Below are positions 1-8,122 of a stretch of DNA of 64,000 bases, piece by piece (the stretch's first letter is position 1; each line of letters begins with the position of its first letter). The notes beneath the pieces are model-generated. The model was not told the DNA's origin. It saw nothing but the letters and a program-made list of their open reading frames with translations, and made no database searches. The position numbers and the translations under genes are program-made. Source of the DNA: JAJPHI01 sp035541875 (GTDB lineage Bacteria > Desulfobacterota > Binatia > Binatales > Binataceae); contig DATKML010000053.1 in NCBI GenBank assembly GCA_035541875.1, positions 1-64,000 on the forward strand, read 5' to 3'.

Positions 1-137
1 CGGTACTCCCCCACTGCCGCGTCGCGCCTACCTGCTGAATCAAAGAACCGGCCATCATCACCTCGCAACACTATGCCGTGCTCGAAACGATGGTCGCTTT
101 ATCCTACTGAGAAATACAGACGGCCAAGACCGTACGC

Positions 138-683
138 TTACTGGGGTTCGTCCGCCAAGAGGTTTGCTTCGGGCACGTTTTCAATTAACCCCCGGTACCC
201 GGTCTTGAGTTTTACCTCTTCTTGTATGTTCAGATCATATATCACTTCTAGTCGCAGATTTTTATTTACCCAAGACATGGGTAGCAGAACGTGCATCAAT
301 ATATGCCAAAAGCCAAAATAGTATTCGTTTTGAAGAAGTTGAATGACCTCGGGCTCAAGGCGTCCTTGCCATTTTGGCAACTCGTCGAAAATCGCGCGCT
401 CAAAGGCGACTCGGGGAATGATTGATGACACGCGATGAACACCCGAATCGGCGAGAATTCGTACGAAATCTAAAAGTCTTTTACTGTTGCGCTTCCTACG
501 TAAGTGATTTTTGAATCCCTTAGCCGATAGCTTTGGTGGCTCGTTGAGAAGAGGCTGCCATGCTCGAGTAAATCGCTCCCACATTCGCACGGTCCCTAAA
601 AAGCCGGCGAATATGAAGAAGTCGGTTTGACCGAGTCCACTCTCGTCGAGAAAAAGCTGCAGTCGGACAGGCATCAAACCCAT
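138..683 (-). CDS. DUF3800-like protein, probably C-terminally truncated
   Basis: The 181-residue product opens with the DUF3800 signature (LQLFLDESG near residues 8-16, then FIFAGF), an RNase H-like fold of unknown activity often found near mobile or defence genes. Known members usually run well past 200 residues and end with a motif placing an Asp pair before a hydrophobic helix. Here the frame stops at TAA 138-140, right after LLADEPQ, and neither other frame toward the window start restores an obvious continuation. The gene is therefore likely truncated or decayed. AT content is somewhat higher than in the neighbours, which fits recent acquisition. The family call rests on the N-terminal motif only; the truncation is seen directly. 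Confidence 0.6.
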   Translation of the reverse strand: MGLMPVRLQLFLDESGLGQTDFFIFAGFLGTVRMWERFTRAWQPLLNEPPKLSAKGFKNHLRRKRNSKRLLDFVRILADSGVHRVSSIIPRVAFERAIFDELPKWQGRLEPEVIQLLQNEYYFGFWHILMHVLLPMSWVNKNLRLEVIYDLNIQEEVKLKTGYRGLIENVPEANLLADEPQ

Positions 684-760
684 CGACTGTCGAGTGACCG
701 CTTAGGAGTCTGCACTCGCTACCGCACTTAGAGATTGGCTTCATTGTTGTCATCTCCGGA

Positions 761-2455
761 TTAGTGCTTCTCTCTTGGGCTCTGTGATCGTTTGGCGGCG
801 GCTTTGATGTATTTCACGGTCACCGGGGAGAGATCGTCGCGGCCGACGTGGACGTCGATAATCGCGAAGGTTTTGCTCTGATGAGCCGCGCGGAGCGCAC
901 TGCGTAATTCCGTCGCGGTATTGGCCTCGTACCCTACTCCGCCCCAATCCTGCGCCAAACGCGCATATGGCCAGGGCGGGATATCGAGCAGATCGCGCCG
1001 GTCTGATGCGATGGGCCGGAAAATACCCCATCCGCCATTGTTCACCACGATCACGATCGGGTTCGCATGCAATCGAGGCGCTTGCGAAATTTCGGGCCCG
1101 GTCATCTGAAAAGCGCCGTCGCCACACAACACCAGCGGACGCAGCTCACGACCGATCTGTGCCCCAAGCGCGGCTGGGACAGCAAAGCCCATCGAAGCGT
1201 AAAAGCCCTGCGCGAAGTAGGTGCCTTCATTGGGCACCCGCAGATCGAGACCGCCGAAAAGCATATCGCCGGCCTCCGAAACGACCATGTAATCACGATT
1301 CTCGGCTACGAAATCTTCGACAGCACGCAGAACCTCACTGACTTTAACCGGCGCCGTATCGAGACTGCCGCGCGGCGTACCGTTGGTCAGATTACTTGCG
1401 TAGGTGACGGTCTCGCGATGGTGCCGCAGCTCCAGCTTGAGCAGCGCGCGAACGAAATCGCGCACGGCTACGTCGGTGTAGGTGTGGTACTTGATATCGA
1501 CGTTACGATCGACCGCCCAGACCGATTTTTCCTGGATCATCGTGGGCGGGCGATTGCCGAAGTTCATGTCCGTGCGGAGGCATCCGAGGTTGAGCACGAA
1601 GTCCGCTTCATCCATACGCGCGACGATCGGCGCTGGACTGATCGGACCGACGTGGACGCCCATATAGAGCGGATGATCCATCGGGAAGGCACCCTTACCG
1701 AGGACGGTCGCAAAGACCGGCGCGCCCATCCGCTCAGCCAGTTCGATTAGATCCTGCGACACTTTGTAGCGATGAATCTCGATGCCCGCGATCAGCACCG
1801 GGCGACGCGACGCATTGAACATCGCGGCAGCTTCACGGGCAGCCTCTTCGACCTTGCGCATATCAGATCCGAGCGGGCGCAGGACGCCGTCCCATTCGAT
1901 AATCTCGTCGGGAACTTCAATTTCGCGATCGACCATATCGCGATGAATCTCGATATAGCCGGGGCGTTGTTCCGCCCAAATCGCAGTAATCACGTCGTGG
2001 AGATCGCGAGCGGCGGTGCGCGGATCACCCAGTACGCGCGAGGCGCAGGTTACCTCGCGATAGATGCGATGCTGCGACTCGATCTCGCGCGCCTGATGAT
2101 GAATCAGCGTGCCGAGCTTGCGCTCCTCCTCGCCCGGGCCGCCGGAGAAAATGAGGAGCGGTACGCGCTCCGAAAAGGAGCCCGCCACAGGATTAACCAT
2201 GTTATGGCCGCCGGCACCGTAGGTGACGCATACGACCCCGATCGTTCCGGTCGCGCGCGCATAGCCGTCGGCCGCGAAGCCGACGCCTGGCTCATGCGCA
2301 AAAGTCACGATATCGAGATCCTGCTTGCGGCCCAGCGTGAAGAAGAGCTTCAGGGCCAGGTCACCCGGGATACCGAAGACGTGCCGGGTGCCGATTTTTT
2401 TGAGGTAGGCTACGAGAAAATCGCCCAACGGCATCCGCCGCTTCATCGTGCTCAT
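761..2455 (-). CDS. Thiamine-pyrophosphate-dependent decarboxylase/acetolactate synthase-like enzyme
   Basis: Cytosolic TPP enzyme of about 564 residues with the normal three-domain layout. The N-terminal PYR domain carries the conserved Glu in FAHEPGVGFAADGYARATG. A central nucleotide-binding-like domain follows (PVLIAGIEIHRYKV). The C-terminal PP domain has the metal/TPP motif starting GDGAFQMTGPE and ending in NN about 25 residues later. Family knowledge gives a role in decarboxylating a 2-oxo acid or ligating a C2 unit; the substrate cannot be read from sequence. The start is set at ATG 2455 because a purine-rich GGGGG lies just upstream; an in-frame ATG 72 bases earlier has no such site. 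It stands alone, with no ilvN or ilvC beside it, which argues against branched-chain acetolactate synthase. A pyruvate/indolepyruvate decarboxylase or oxalyl/benzoylformate-type enzyme are alternatives. Confidence 0.8.
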   Translation of the reverse strand: MSTMKRRMPLGDFLVAYLKKIGTRHVFGIPGDLALKLFFTLGRKQDLDIVTFAHEPGVGFAADGYARATGTIGVVCVTYGAGGHNMVNPVAGSFSERVPLLIFSGGPGEEERKLGTLIHHQAREIESQHRIYREVTCASRVLGDPRTAARDLHDVITAIWAEQRPGYIEIHRDMVDREIEVPDEIIEWDGVLRPLGSDMRKVEEAAREAAAMFNASRRPVLIAGIEIHRYKVSQDLIELAERMGAPVFATVLGKGAFPMDHPLYMGVHVGPISPAPIVARMDEADFVLNLGCLRTDMNFGNRPPTMIQEKSVWAVDRNVDIKYHTYTDVAVRDFVRALLKLELRHHRETVTYASNLTNGTPRGSLDTAPVKVSEVLRAVEDFVAENRDYMVVSEAGDMLFGGLDLRVPNEGTYFAQGFYASMGFAVPAALGAQIGRELRPLVLCGDGAFQMTGPEISQAPRLHANPIVIVVNNGGWGIFRPIASDRRDLLDIPPWPYARLAQDWGGVGYEANTATELRSALRAAHQSKTFAIIDVHVGRDDLSPVTVKYIKAAAKRSQSPREKH

Positions 2456-2635
2456 GTCGCCCCCGTTCTCCAGCCGCTTACGCCGATCACCTATCCGTTC
2501 GATTTGCCCAGTCCCTGCTATAAGCATCTACGAAAAGTGTAACCCAATCGTTTTGGCGAGTCTTTGGCTTAATCACGCAAGCGTTGGGAGTTCAGACCTC
2601 TCCATTCCAACCGCGCGTAGAGCTTGGCGCGAACC

Positions 2636-2661
2636 GTAACTTTCATCTCGCCTAAGCGAAT
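2636..2661 (+). promoter_or_regulatory. ECF-sigma-type promoter of doxX (GTAACTTT-N14-GAAT)
   Basis: GTAAC at 2636-2640 is followed after exactly 17 bases by GAAT at 2658-2661. The same arrangement, including the TTT after GTAAC, occurs upstream of the bufferin gene and the sigma-factor gene nearby. It resembles the GTAACC/CGAA motif described for Caulobacter SigF promoters. The predicted start of transcription (about 2668) leaves a roughly 40-base leader before the doxX ATG. The sequence match is observed; recognition by the local sigma factor is inferred. Confidence 0.65.
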
Positions 2662-2708
2662 TAAATTGCGATGGGCGAGGAAGATCGCCCGCGTGATCGG
2701 AGGCTTTG

Positions 2709-3167
2709 ATGAGGGCGAAGATTCGAGTGTTGGCAAACCTGTGGCTCAAGATCGCCGACGCGCTTAATTGGCTTGCGCCCCTGCTGATGCGGCTCTATTT
2801 CGGCTACTTCTGGGTCGAAACCGGATGGGGCAAGCTTCAGAATCTCGACGCCTTTACCCAACACTTCGTTGAGTGGGGTATCCCGTATCCGCATCTGAGC
2901 GCCGTGCTCTCCGGCTACACGGAGTGGATCGGCGGCATCCTGATAATGATCGGCCTGCTGACGCGACTCACCTCGATACCGTTGCTGTTCAACATGTTGG
3001 TAGCAGTCGTGCAAGTAAAGTGGCCTGAGATCGTAGGAATAGATGGCTTCGTCGAGACGGACGAAGTGCTCTATATGTTCATCTTCTTCTGGCTCTTGAT
3101 GGCAGGACCGGGGCGGGTGAGTCTCGATTATCTGTTGTGGCGCTGGCTCGATAAGCAGGACGACTAG
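2709..3167 (+). CDS. DoxX family inner-membrane protein
   Basis: Small membrane protein of about 153 residues with four predicted hydrophobic segments. The DoxX hallmarks are visible: LLMRLYFGYFWVETGWGKL in the first helix, then GYTEWIGGILIMIGLLTRL, and a final WLLMAGPGRVSLD. DoxX proteins are associated with redox or thiol stress and are common members of bufferin loci. The start is ATG 2709 with GGAGG ending 5 bases upstream; the immediately preceding TTG is less likely. The ECF-type motif at 2636 places the gene with the sigma factor at 3660. It faces the convergent bufferin gene, and the two stops lie about 47 bases apart. Family assignment is firm; function is inferred from context. Confidence 0.88.
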   Translation: MRAKIRVLANLWLKIADALNWLAPLLMRLYFGYFWVETGWGKLQNLDAFTQHFVEWGIPYPHLSAVLSGYTEWIGGILIMIGLLTRLTSIPLLFNMLVAVVQVKWPEIVGIDGFVETDEVLYMFIFFWLLMAGPGRVSLDYLLWRWLDKQDD

Positions 3168-3214
3168 AGAAGGGAGCACCGTCAGCCATTCGGGCAACGG
3201 TGCTCCGAGCGCGT

Positions 3215-3484
3215 TTACATCCCTTCGGCGTGACCACCCATGTTGGTGCATTCCTTGGCCGACGGAGCCATCACAAAGCCCTTGCCCTTGCAGCTGTTCT
3301 GCCCTTTGCAATCGTTCTGTGCGCTCTTGCAGGAGCTCTTGCCCTTGCAGGCGTTACCGCCCACGCACTTTACTTGAGCCTTCTCCGAAGAGCTCATGCT
3401 GTCCTGCGCGAGTAGCGGCTGAGCCATGAACATCAGACCGACCGTGGTGGCTAACACCGTTCCCGTAAGCGTCCGTGCTTTCAT
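3215..3484 (-). CDS. bufA2: BufA2-type periplasmic bufferin (metallophore precursor)
   Basis: An 89-residue secreted protein with a Sec signal peptide (MKARTLTGTVLATTVGLMFMAQPLLAQ, cleaved after ALA-type sequence) and a Cys-rich mature part. Six Cys remain after cleavage, in CVGGNACKGKSSCKS, NDCKGQNSCKGKGF and KECTNMGG, the spacing typical of BufA2 bufferins. In studied loci an MNIO enzyme (BufB) with BufC converts some Cys into thiooxazole-type groups that bind copper in the periplasm. No bufB or bufC is found in this window, which is unusual. A good ribosome site (AAGGAGAT) sits 8 bases before the ATG. The gene diverges from the ECF sigma gene and shares its promoter motif. Family identity is inferred from the Cys pattern and context. 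Confidence 0.82.
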   Translation of the reverse strand: MKARTLTGTVLATTVGLMFMAQPLLAQDSMSSSEKAQVKCVGGNACKGKSSCKSAQNDCKGQNSCKGKGFVMAPSAKECTNMGGHAEGM

Positions 3485-3539
3485 CTAACATCTCCTTGGT
3501 TTCGGCTGATTGCGTCGCGCAACGCCGTTCATTTACGGT

Positions 3540-3565
3540 GTTCTCGGAGGCAAGCGAAAAGTTAC
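3540..3565 (-). promoter_or_regulatory. ECF-sigma-type promoter of the bufferin gene
   Basis: On the minus strand GTAAC (3565-3561) is followed by 17 bases and then GAAC (3543-3540). The first eleven bases, GTAACTTTTCG, are identical to those of the sigma-gene motif on the opposite strand at 3636. The predicted transcript would carry a leader of roughly 50 bases before the bufferin start codon at 3484. Confidence 0.68.
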
Positions 3566-3635
3566 GCTGAGGAACTGGTTTTTACCGGGGATCGATTCGT
3601 CTTTGGATAAAATCCGGCCTTTCCCGACGACCTGA

Positions 3636-3661
3636 GTAACTTTTCGACCACCGCCAAGAAT
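3636..3661 (+). promoter_or_regulatory. ECF-sigma-type promoter of the sigma factor gene
   Basis: GTAAC at 3636-3640, 17 bases, then GAAT at 3658-3661. It mirrors the bufferin promoter on the other strand, giving an outward-facing pair. If GAA is the -10 element, transcription begins near 3668, which lies inside the reading frame that opens at ATG 3660. This favours translation from the in-frame ATG at 3720, or else a second promoter upstream. Confidence 0.62.
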
Positions 3662-4220
3662 GAAGCATGCAGAGGGCACCGACGATCGCGCGGAACAAAG
3701 CCTGCGACGTGCTGATCTGATGGCGCGGCTGCAGCGCGGCGATGCCGAAGCGTGCCGGGCATTGCTCAATGATATTGGCCCATCGGTGCGGGCATTCCTT
3801 CGCCGACGAATCGCCGGCGCGGAGGATTTGGACGATGTCTATCAGGAGGTTCTGCTCGGATTGTACGAAGCGCGTCACAGCTACCAGCCGGGGCGCCCAC
3901 TCGAGCCGTGGCTGTTTGCAATCGCGCGTAATATCGCGATCGACTACTCGCGGCGGCGATGGTCGCGGGCACGCTGGGAGGAACTCTCCGCAGAGCCGCC
4001 CGAAGCTATAGCGGAAACCTCGCCGGAGCCCCAGCCTGATCTCCAGGAAGCGCTGGCTAGCCTACCCAAGGTCCAGCGCGAGGCTTTTACGATGCTGAAG
4101 CTCGACGGACTTTCACTTGATCACGCCGCAGCCCGTGCTGGAACTTCGGTTGGAGCGATGAAACTGCGGGCCCATCGGGCTTACAAGGCTCTGCGCGATT
4201 TGATTGGCGGTGGAAAGTGA
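3660..4220 (+). CDS. sigF: ECF RNA polymerase sigma factor, SigF/bufferin-associated type
   Basis: An extracytoplasmic-function sigma factor of up to 186 residues. Region 2 includes EDLDDVYQEVLLGLYEARH and the downstream PWLFAIARNIAIDYSRRR. Region 4 contains LPKVQREAFTMLKLDGLSLD and the helix-turn-helix AAARAGTSVGAMKLRAHRAYK. The following gene encodes an NrsF-type membrane anti-sigma factor overlapping by four bases (GTGA), so the two are translationally coupled. This pairing is the one that controls bufferin genes in Caulobacter, and the bufferin gene here diverges from it. The start is uncertain: ATG 3660 gives the longest form, while ATG 3720 (M before ARLQRGD) fits family length and the predicted promoter better. 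Confidence 0.88.
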   Translation: MKHAEGTDDRAEQSLRRADLMARLQRGDAEACRALLNDIGPSVRAFLRRRIAGAEDLDDVYQEVLLGLYEARHSYQPGRPLEPWLFAIARNIAIDYSRRRWSRARWEELSAEPPEAIAETSPEPQPDLQEALASLPKVQREAFTMLKLDGLSLDHAAARAGTSVGAMKLRAHRAYKALRDLIGGGK

Positions 4221-4909
4221 CCGTTCGGCATCCGATTACACCCGAACAGCGCCATAGCGCGATCGTCGACCATATAGTCGCCGATCTGCGGCCGGTGCGT
4301 CCGAGGCTATCCGTCGGTCTGCGGCTGGCCCTTTGGCTGATAGTGGACCTGATCGTCGCGGCGTGGGTGACAGCCCATAGTCGCGCCGACCTGTCGTCGA
4401 TGCTCCATCGGCCCGATTATCTGCTGGAGCTGCTCTTTTTCGGCGGCGCGGCAACCCTCGCCGCGCATCTCGCATTGCGGAGCGCCGTTCCCGGACTGGC
4501 CCTCAGTAAGGGCGAAACCGGCCTCACCCTGACACTCGCGTTAGCCGGAATATGGCTGCTGACGCGTGTGCCGATCAAACCGGACTATCCACTCGACACT
4601 TTCGTACGGACCGGACTTCCTTGCGCCTTTGGTACGACCCTATTCGCAACGGCCCCGTGGATCGGCCTTGCCTGGGCGGTTGCTCGAAACGCACCCTTGC
4701 GCGGGTTTATCAGCGGCATGCTCGTCGGAGGCGGCGCGATGCTATTCAGCTTCGCCGTGATGCGGGTCGAATGTCCGGTCGACGAACCGCTGCATCTCTT
4801 CACGTGGCACGTGGCACCGGCGGTTCTGCTGATAATGGTATCGACATTTATCGGCGGATGGCTCCTACGCTTTCGACCGTCGCTAAAGCTGACCCCGGCA
4901 CATAGTTGA
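4217..4909 (+). CDS. nrsF: NrsF (DUF1109) membrane anti-sigma factor
   Basis: A 230-residue membrane protein starting at GTG 4217, overlapping the sigma-factor stop by four bases. After a short cytoplasmic N-terminus (ITPEQRHSAIVDHIVADLRPVRP) there are six hydrophobic segments, matching DUF1109/NrsF architecture. NrsF proteins hold the cognate ECF sigma factor at the inner membrane and release it when metal stress is sensed. Conserved Cys residues sit in periplasmic loops here (GLPCAFGTTLF and MRVECPVDEPLHLF), the same type of position as the Cys implicated in metal sensing in Caulobacter. The family call and operon logic are strong; the signal is inferred. Confidence 0.88.
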   Translation: MTVRHPITPEQRHSAIVDHIVADLRPVRPRLSVGLRLALWLIVDLIVAAWVTAHSRADLSSMLHRPDYLLELLFFGGAATLAAHLALRSAVPGLALSKGETGLTLTLALAGIWLLTRVPIKPDYPLDTFVRTGLPCAFGTTLFATAPWIGLAWAVARNAPLRGFISGMLVGGGAMLFSFAVMRVECPVDEPLHLFTWHVAPAVLLIMVSTFIGGWLLRFRPSLKLTPAHS

Positions 4910-4988
4910 AAGACCGCTTCGCCCAGACCGCGATCATTGCGTGCGCCGTAAGTAGCGCCGATGTGCTATTATCGGATCAGGTGTAGTC

Positions 4989-5303
4989 GTGGTACGCAAT
5001 TTTGCTCGAGCGCAGATCGTTAATCCAACGAGAGTCGTCGGATTTCTGCGCTACCTACCGCACTTCTTCAAGGTCTTCTATCGCCTGATGAAAGACCATC
5101 GTGTTTCGGTTCTGGCCAAAGCCGTCCCCTTCATAGGACTGTTTATCCTGCTCACACCGCCCGCGCTGGAACTCGATTTGGTGCCGCTTGTCGGCGAACT
5201 CGACTGGTTGGTGGTCGGCTATATATCGCTGAAATTGTTCCTCTGGCTCTGCCCGCCCGAAGTTGTTCAGGAGCACGTTTTGCAGGTTGGGCGGGGCGCG
5301 TAG
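4989..5303 (+). CDS. DUF1232 family small membrane protein
   Basis: A 104-residue protein whose central part (FKVFYRLMKDHRVSVLAKAVP followed by FIGLFILLTPPALELD and LVPLVGELDWLVVGYISLKL) matches the DUF1232/YkvA pattern: basic segment, hydrophobic helix, then a conserved D-x-x-P-x-x-G-x-x-D stretch. The biological role of DUF1232 proteins is unknown; they are thought to be membrane-associated. GTG 4989 is used as start; the ribosome site is weak. A stretch resembling a -10 box (TGCTATTAT) lies about 25 bases upstream. The next gene begins only 15 bases downstream of the stop, so both are probably co-transcribed. Confidence 0.75.
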   Translation: MVRNFARAQIVNPTRVVGFLRYLPHFFKVFYRLMKDHRVSVLAKAVPFIGLFILLTPPALELDLVPLVGELDWLVVGYISLKLFLWLCPPEVVQEHVLQVGRGA

Positions 5304-5318
5304 TAAAACCCGTAACCG

Positions 5319-8075
5319 ATGCGGCCACGCAATTTTCTGATCGTCATCGCTGCGATACTCCTCGCAACGTTCATCGTCCTTAACCTCGCCGACAGCCTGC
5401 TGATCGATTTGGCCTGGTTCGAATCGCTCGGCTTTCGCGACGTCTTTACCACAACGCTGTTGGCGCAAACCGCGATCTTCGGGATCGTATGGCTGATCAC
5501 CTTTGTCGTCACGGGCACGAGCGGCTTGATTGCGTTCCGGCAAAGCCGGGAACGTGAGCGTCTGCACGTAGTCAGGCGTGCCGATTCGGTCGGAGAAGTG
5601 AACCTCCCTGAGTTGCTTCGATCGCTGGGAGATCGCGTTCCCTGGAAGCTGATTATCCTCGGCGTTGCGGCCTTGCTGGGAGTCTTTGTCGCGACCAGCG
5701 AGAGTTCGAGTTGGGATATATATCTCAAGGGGCTGAATCGAACGGATTTCGGCTCGCGCGATCCGGCCTTTGGTCTCGATATCGGCTTTTTCATCTTCAC
5801 GCTGCCCTTGCTCGAAGAACTGCGCGATCTCTTCTTCGCGATTTTGGCAGTAACCGCGATCCTGACGGGTGCCGTTTATTGGATACGCGGCGGGCTGGAT
5901 TTCCGCGAGTCGCCGCCGCAGATCAGCCGCCCTTGCGCGGCTCATCTTTCCGTCCTCCTCGGGCTGTTCTTTCTGCAGCGAGGGTTTGGCTATTGGCTGG
6001 CGCGCTACGCCCTGACCCTCCATACCAACGGCGTGGTCTTCGGCTTGCGCTACGTCGATGAAATCCTGTGGAAACCGGGGCTATGGATTCTCGTCGTTCT
6101 CGCGGTCATAGCTGCGATGCTCTGCATCGCCAATGTGCGGGAAAGCGGTGTTCGCTTGCCACTCGGAGCGGCGATCGCGCTCTTTGGCCCGGCGCTGCTG
6201 CTGAACTTCGTCGGACCAGTCGTCGAAAAGCTCTGGGTCAAGCCAGACGAACTGAGGATCGAGCAGCCCTACATCACGCGGAATATCCAGATGACCCGGC
6301 AAGCCTATCAACTCGATAACGTCGATGTGAAGCCTTTTAAGGGCACGGGGAAGCTAACCCTCGCTTCGCTCGAGCAGGATGCGGCGACGGTAAAAAATAT
6401 CCGGCTCTGGGACCCGCGACCGCTGATTGCGACGTATCAGCAGCTTCAGGAGATTCGCCTTTACTACAACTTTCTCGACGTCGATATCGATCGCTACTGG
6501 CTCGGCGACGGCGACGAGACTCAGGTGATGTTGTCGGGGCGCGAACTTAACGTTGATCTGCTGCCGGCTAATGCCCAGACCTGGGTCAATCGCCATCTCA
6601 AGTTTACCCATGGCTACGGCCTCGTGATGAGCCCGGTGAACACCAAGGACCAGGAAGGTCTGCCGGTGCTCTACATGAAAAATATCCCGCCGCAGTCGAC
6701 GATCGGCTTCGATGTCACGCGGCCCGGAATCTATTTCGGAGAAGCTCCCGACGTCTACGCGATCGTGAATTCAGCGACACCGGAGTTCGATTATCCGAGC
6801 GGCAACGACAACGTTTTCGACTTTTACAAAGGACACGCCGGAGTCGCGATCGATGGCCTCTGGCGGCGCATCCTCTTTGCCCTTTACTACCGCGACACCA
6901 ATCTGCTGGTGACGGAGAATATCGTTAAGGGCAGCCAGATCCTCTTTCGCCGTAATATCAGCGAACGCGTCCGCACAATCGCTCCGTTCCTCGGCCAGGA
7001 CAACGACCCCTATTTGGTAATCCACGATGGGGGCCTCTACTGGATGATCGATTGTTATACGACCAGTAATTACTATCCCTACTCACAGACTACCGACGGC
7101 CAAATCAACTATATCCGCAACTCGGTCAAGGTGACTGTCAACGCCTATACTGGCGAGACCACCTTTTTCGTCGCCGATATCACGGACCCGATCATTCAGA
7201 CCTGGTCGCATATCTATCCGCATCTGTTCCAGCCCATCAGCGCGATGCCGGCGGATATGCACGCGCACATCCGCTATCCTGAACAGCTCTTTTTGATTCA
7301 GGCAGCCATCTACGGCACCTACCATATGACCGATCCGGCGGTCTTCTATAATCGTGAAGACGTTTGGTCTTTTCCGCGCGAGAGCTACGAAGATGTGACC
7401 GGACCGATGCAACCCTACTACGTCAATATGAGGCTGCCCGGCGAGAAGAACGCCGAGTACATCCTAATGCTCCCGATGGTACCGCAGGGGCGCGACAACA
7501 TGATCGCCTGGCTGGCGGCACGCTGCGATGGAGCCGATTATGGCCATCTGTTCGAGTTCGCGTTCTCGAAGGATCGATTATTTTACGGTCCGTATCAGAT
7601 TCAAGCGCGGATTAATCAGAACCCCGACATTTCGAAGAACTTGTCGCTATGGAATCAGATGGGTTCCAAGGTCCTCCTCGGCAATTTGTTGGTTATTCCC
7701 ATCGAGGATGCGCTCCTATACGTCGAGCCTCTGTATATTCGGGCACAGAACGGACAGTTGCCGGAATTGACTCAAGTGATCGCATCGTACAGCGATCGCA
7801 CGGTGATGGGTCCTGATCTGAAATCGACCCTGGAGGCGCTCTTCAAAGGCGAATCACTACCTGCACCCGCGATCACACCGGGCGGGCCGAGTGCACCGGC
7901 GGTCGCGACGACCGTTGTCACAAACGCCGGCACTGCAGCACAGACTGCTGCGGTGCATTACGATCAAGCTCTCGATGCGCTCAAGCGGGGCGATTGGAAG
8001 CATTTCGGCGAGGAGATGCAGCTGCTCGGCGAAGCGTTGAAGGCGCAGCCCAACGCACCCGGATCGCATCCGTAG
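5319..8075 (+). CDS. UPF0182 family large membrane protein
   Basis: A 918-residue protein of the UPF0182 (COG1615) family. The N-terminal third carries about seven hydrophobic segments starting MRPRNFLIVIAAILL, and DLAWFESLGFRDVFTT is a family signature. The rest is a large extracytoplasmic domain with conserved runs such as LSGREL, NRHLKFTHGYG, and YPEQLFLIQAAIYGTYHM. The C-terminus has the Pro/Ala-rich linker and the helical tail seen in the family (HYDQALDALKRGDWKHFGEEM). Function is unknown. ATG 5319 is used. Length is within the normal range and no disruption is seen. It probably shares a transcript with the DUF1232 gene upstream. Confidence 0.92.
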   Translation: MRPRNFLIVIAAILLATFIVLNLADSLLIDLAWFESLGFRDVFTTTLLAQTAIFGIVWLITFVVTGTSGLIAFRQSRERERLHVVRRADSVGEVNLPELLRSLGDRVPWKLIILGVAALLGVFVATSESSSWDIYLKGLNRTDFGSRDPAFGLDIGFFIFTLPLLEELRDLFFAILAVTAILTGAVYWIRGGLDFRESPPQISRPCAAHLSVLLGLFFLQRGFGYWLARYALTLHTNGVVFGLRYVDEILWKPGLWILVVLAVIAAMLCIANVRESGVRLPLGAAIALFGPALLLNFVGPVVEKLWVKPDELRIEQPYITRNIQMTRQAYQLDNVDVKPFKGTGKLTLASLEQDAATVKNIRLWDPRPLIATYQQLQEIRLYYNFLDVDIDRYWLGDGDETQVMLSGRELNVDLLPANAQTWVNRHLKFTHGYGLVMSPVNTKDQEGLPVLYMKNIPPQSTIGFDVTRPGIYFGEAPDVYAIVNSATPEFDYPSGNDNVFDFYKGHAGVAIDGLWRRILFALYYRDTNLLVTENIVKGSQILFRRNISERVRTIAPFLGQDNDPYLVIHDGGLYWMIDCYTTSNYYPYSQTTDGQINYIRNSVKVTVNAYTGETTFFVADITDPIIQTWSHIYPHLFQPISAMPADMHAHIRYPEQLFLIQAAIYGTYHMTDPAVFYNREDVWSFPRESYEDVTGPMQPYYVNMRLPGEKNAEYILMLPMVPQGRDNMIAWLAARCDGADYGHLFEFAFSKDRLFYGPYQIQARINQNPDISKNLSLWNQMGSKVLLGNLLVIPIEDALLYVEPLYIRAQNGQLPELTQVIASYSDRTVMGPDLKSTLEALFKGESLPAPAITPGGPSAPAVATTVVTNAGTAAQTAAVHYDQALDALKRGDWKHFGEEMQLLGEALKAQPNAPGSHP

Positions 8076-8122
8076 CGTCACAGGGTAATCGTGAACAAAG
8101 GCACCCTACCCTCCGACCGAGC

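Noticed and set aside
1772..2542. 256-residue plus-strand frame opposite the TPP enzyme gene
   Set aside because: Opposite a well-conserved enzyme; no motif and Arg/Ala-rich composition.
5055..6023. 322-residue open frame on the minus strand opposite the DUF1232 and UPF0182 genes
   Set aside because: Very charged, low-complexity translation with no domain; it lies wholly opposite firm coding regions and is a GC-rich antisense shadow.
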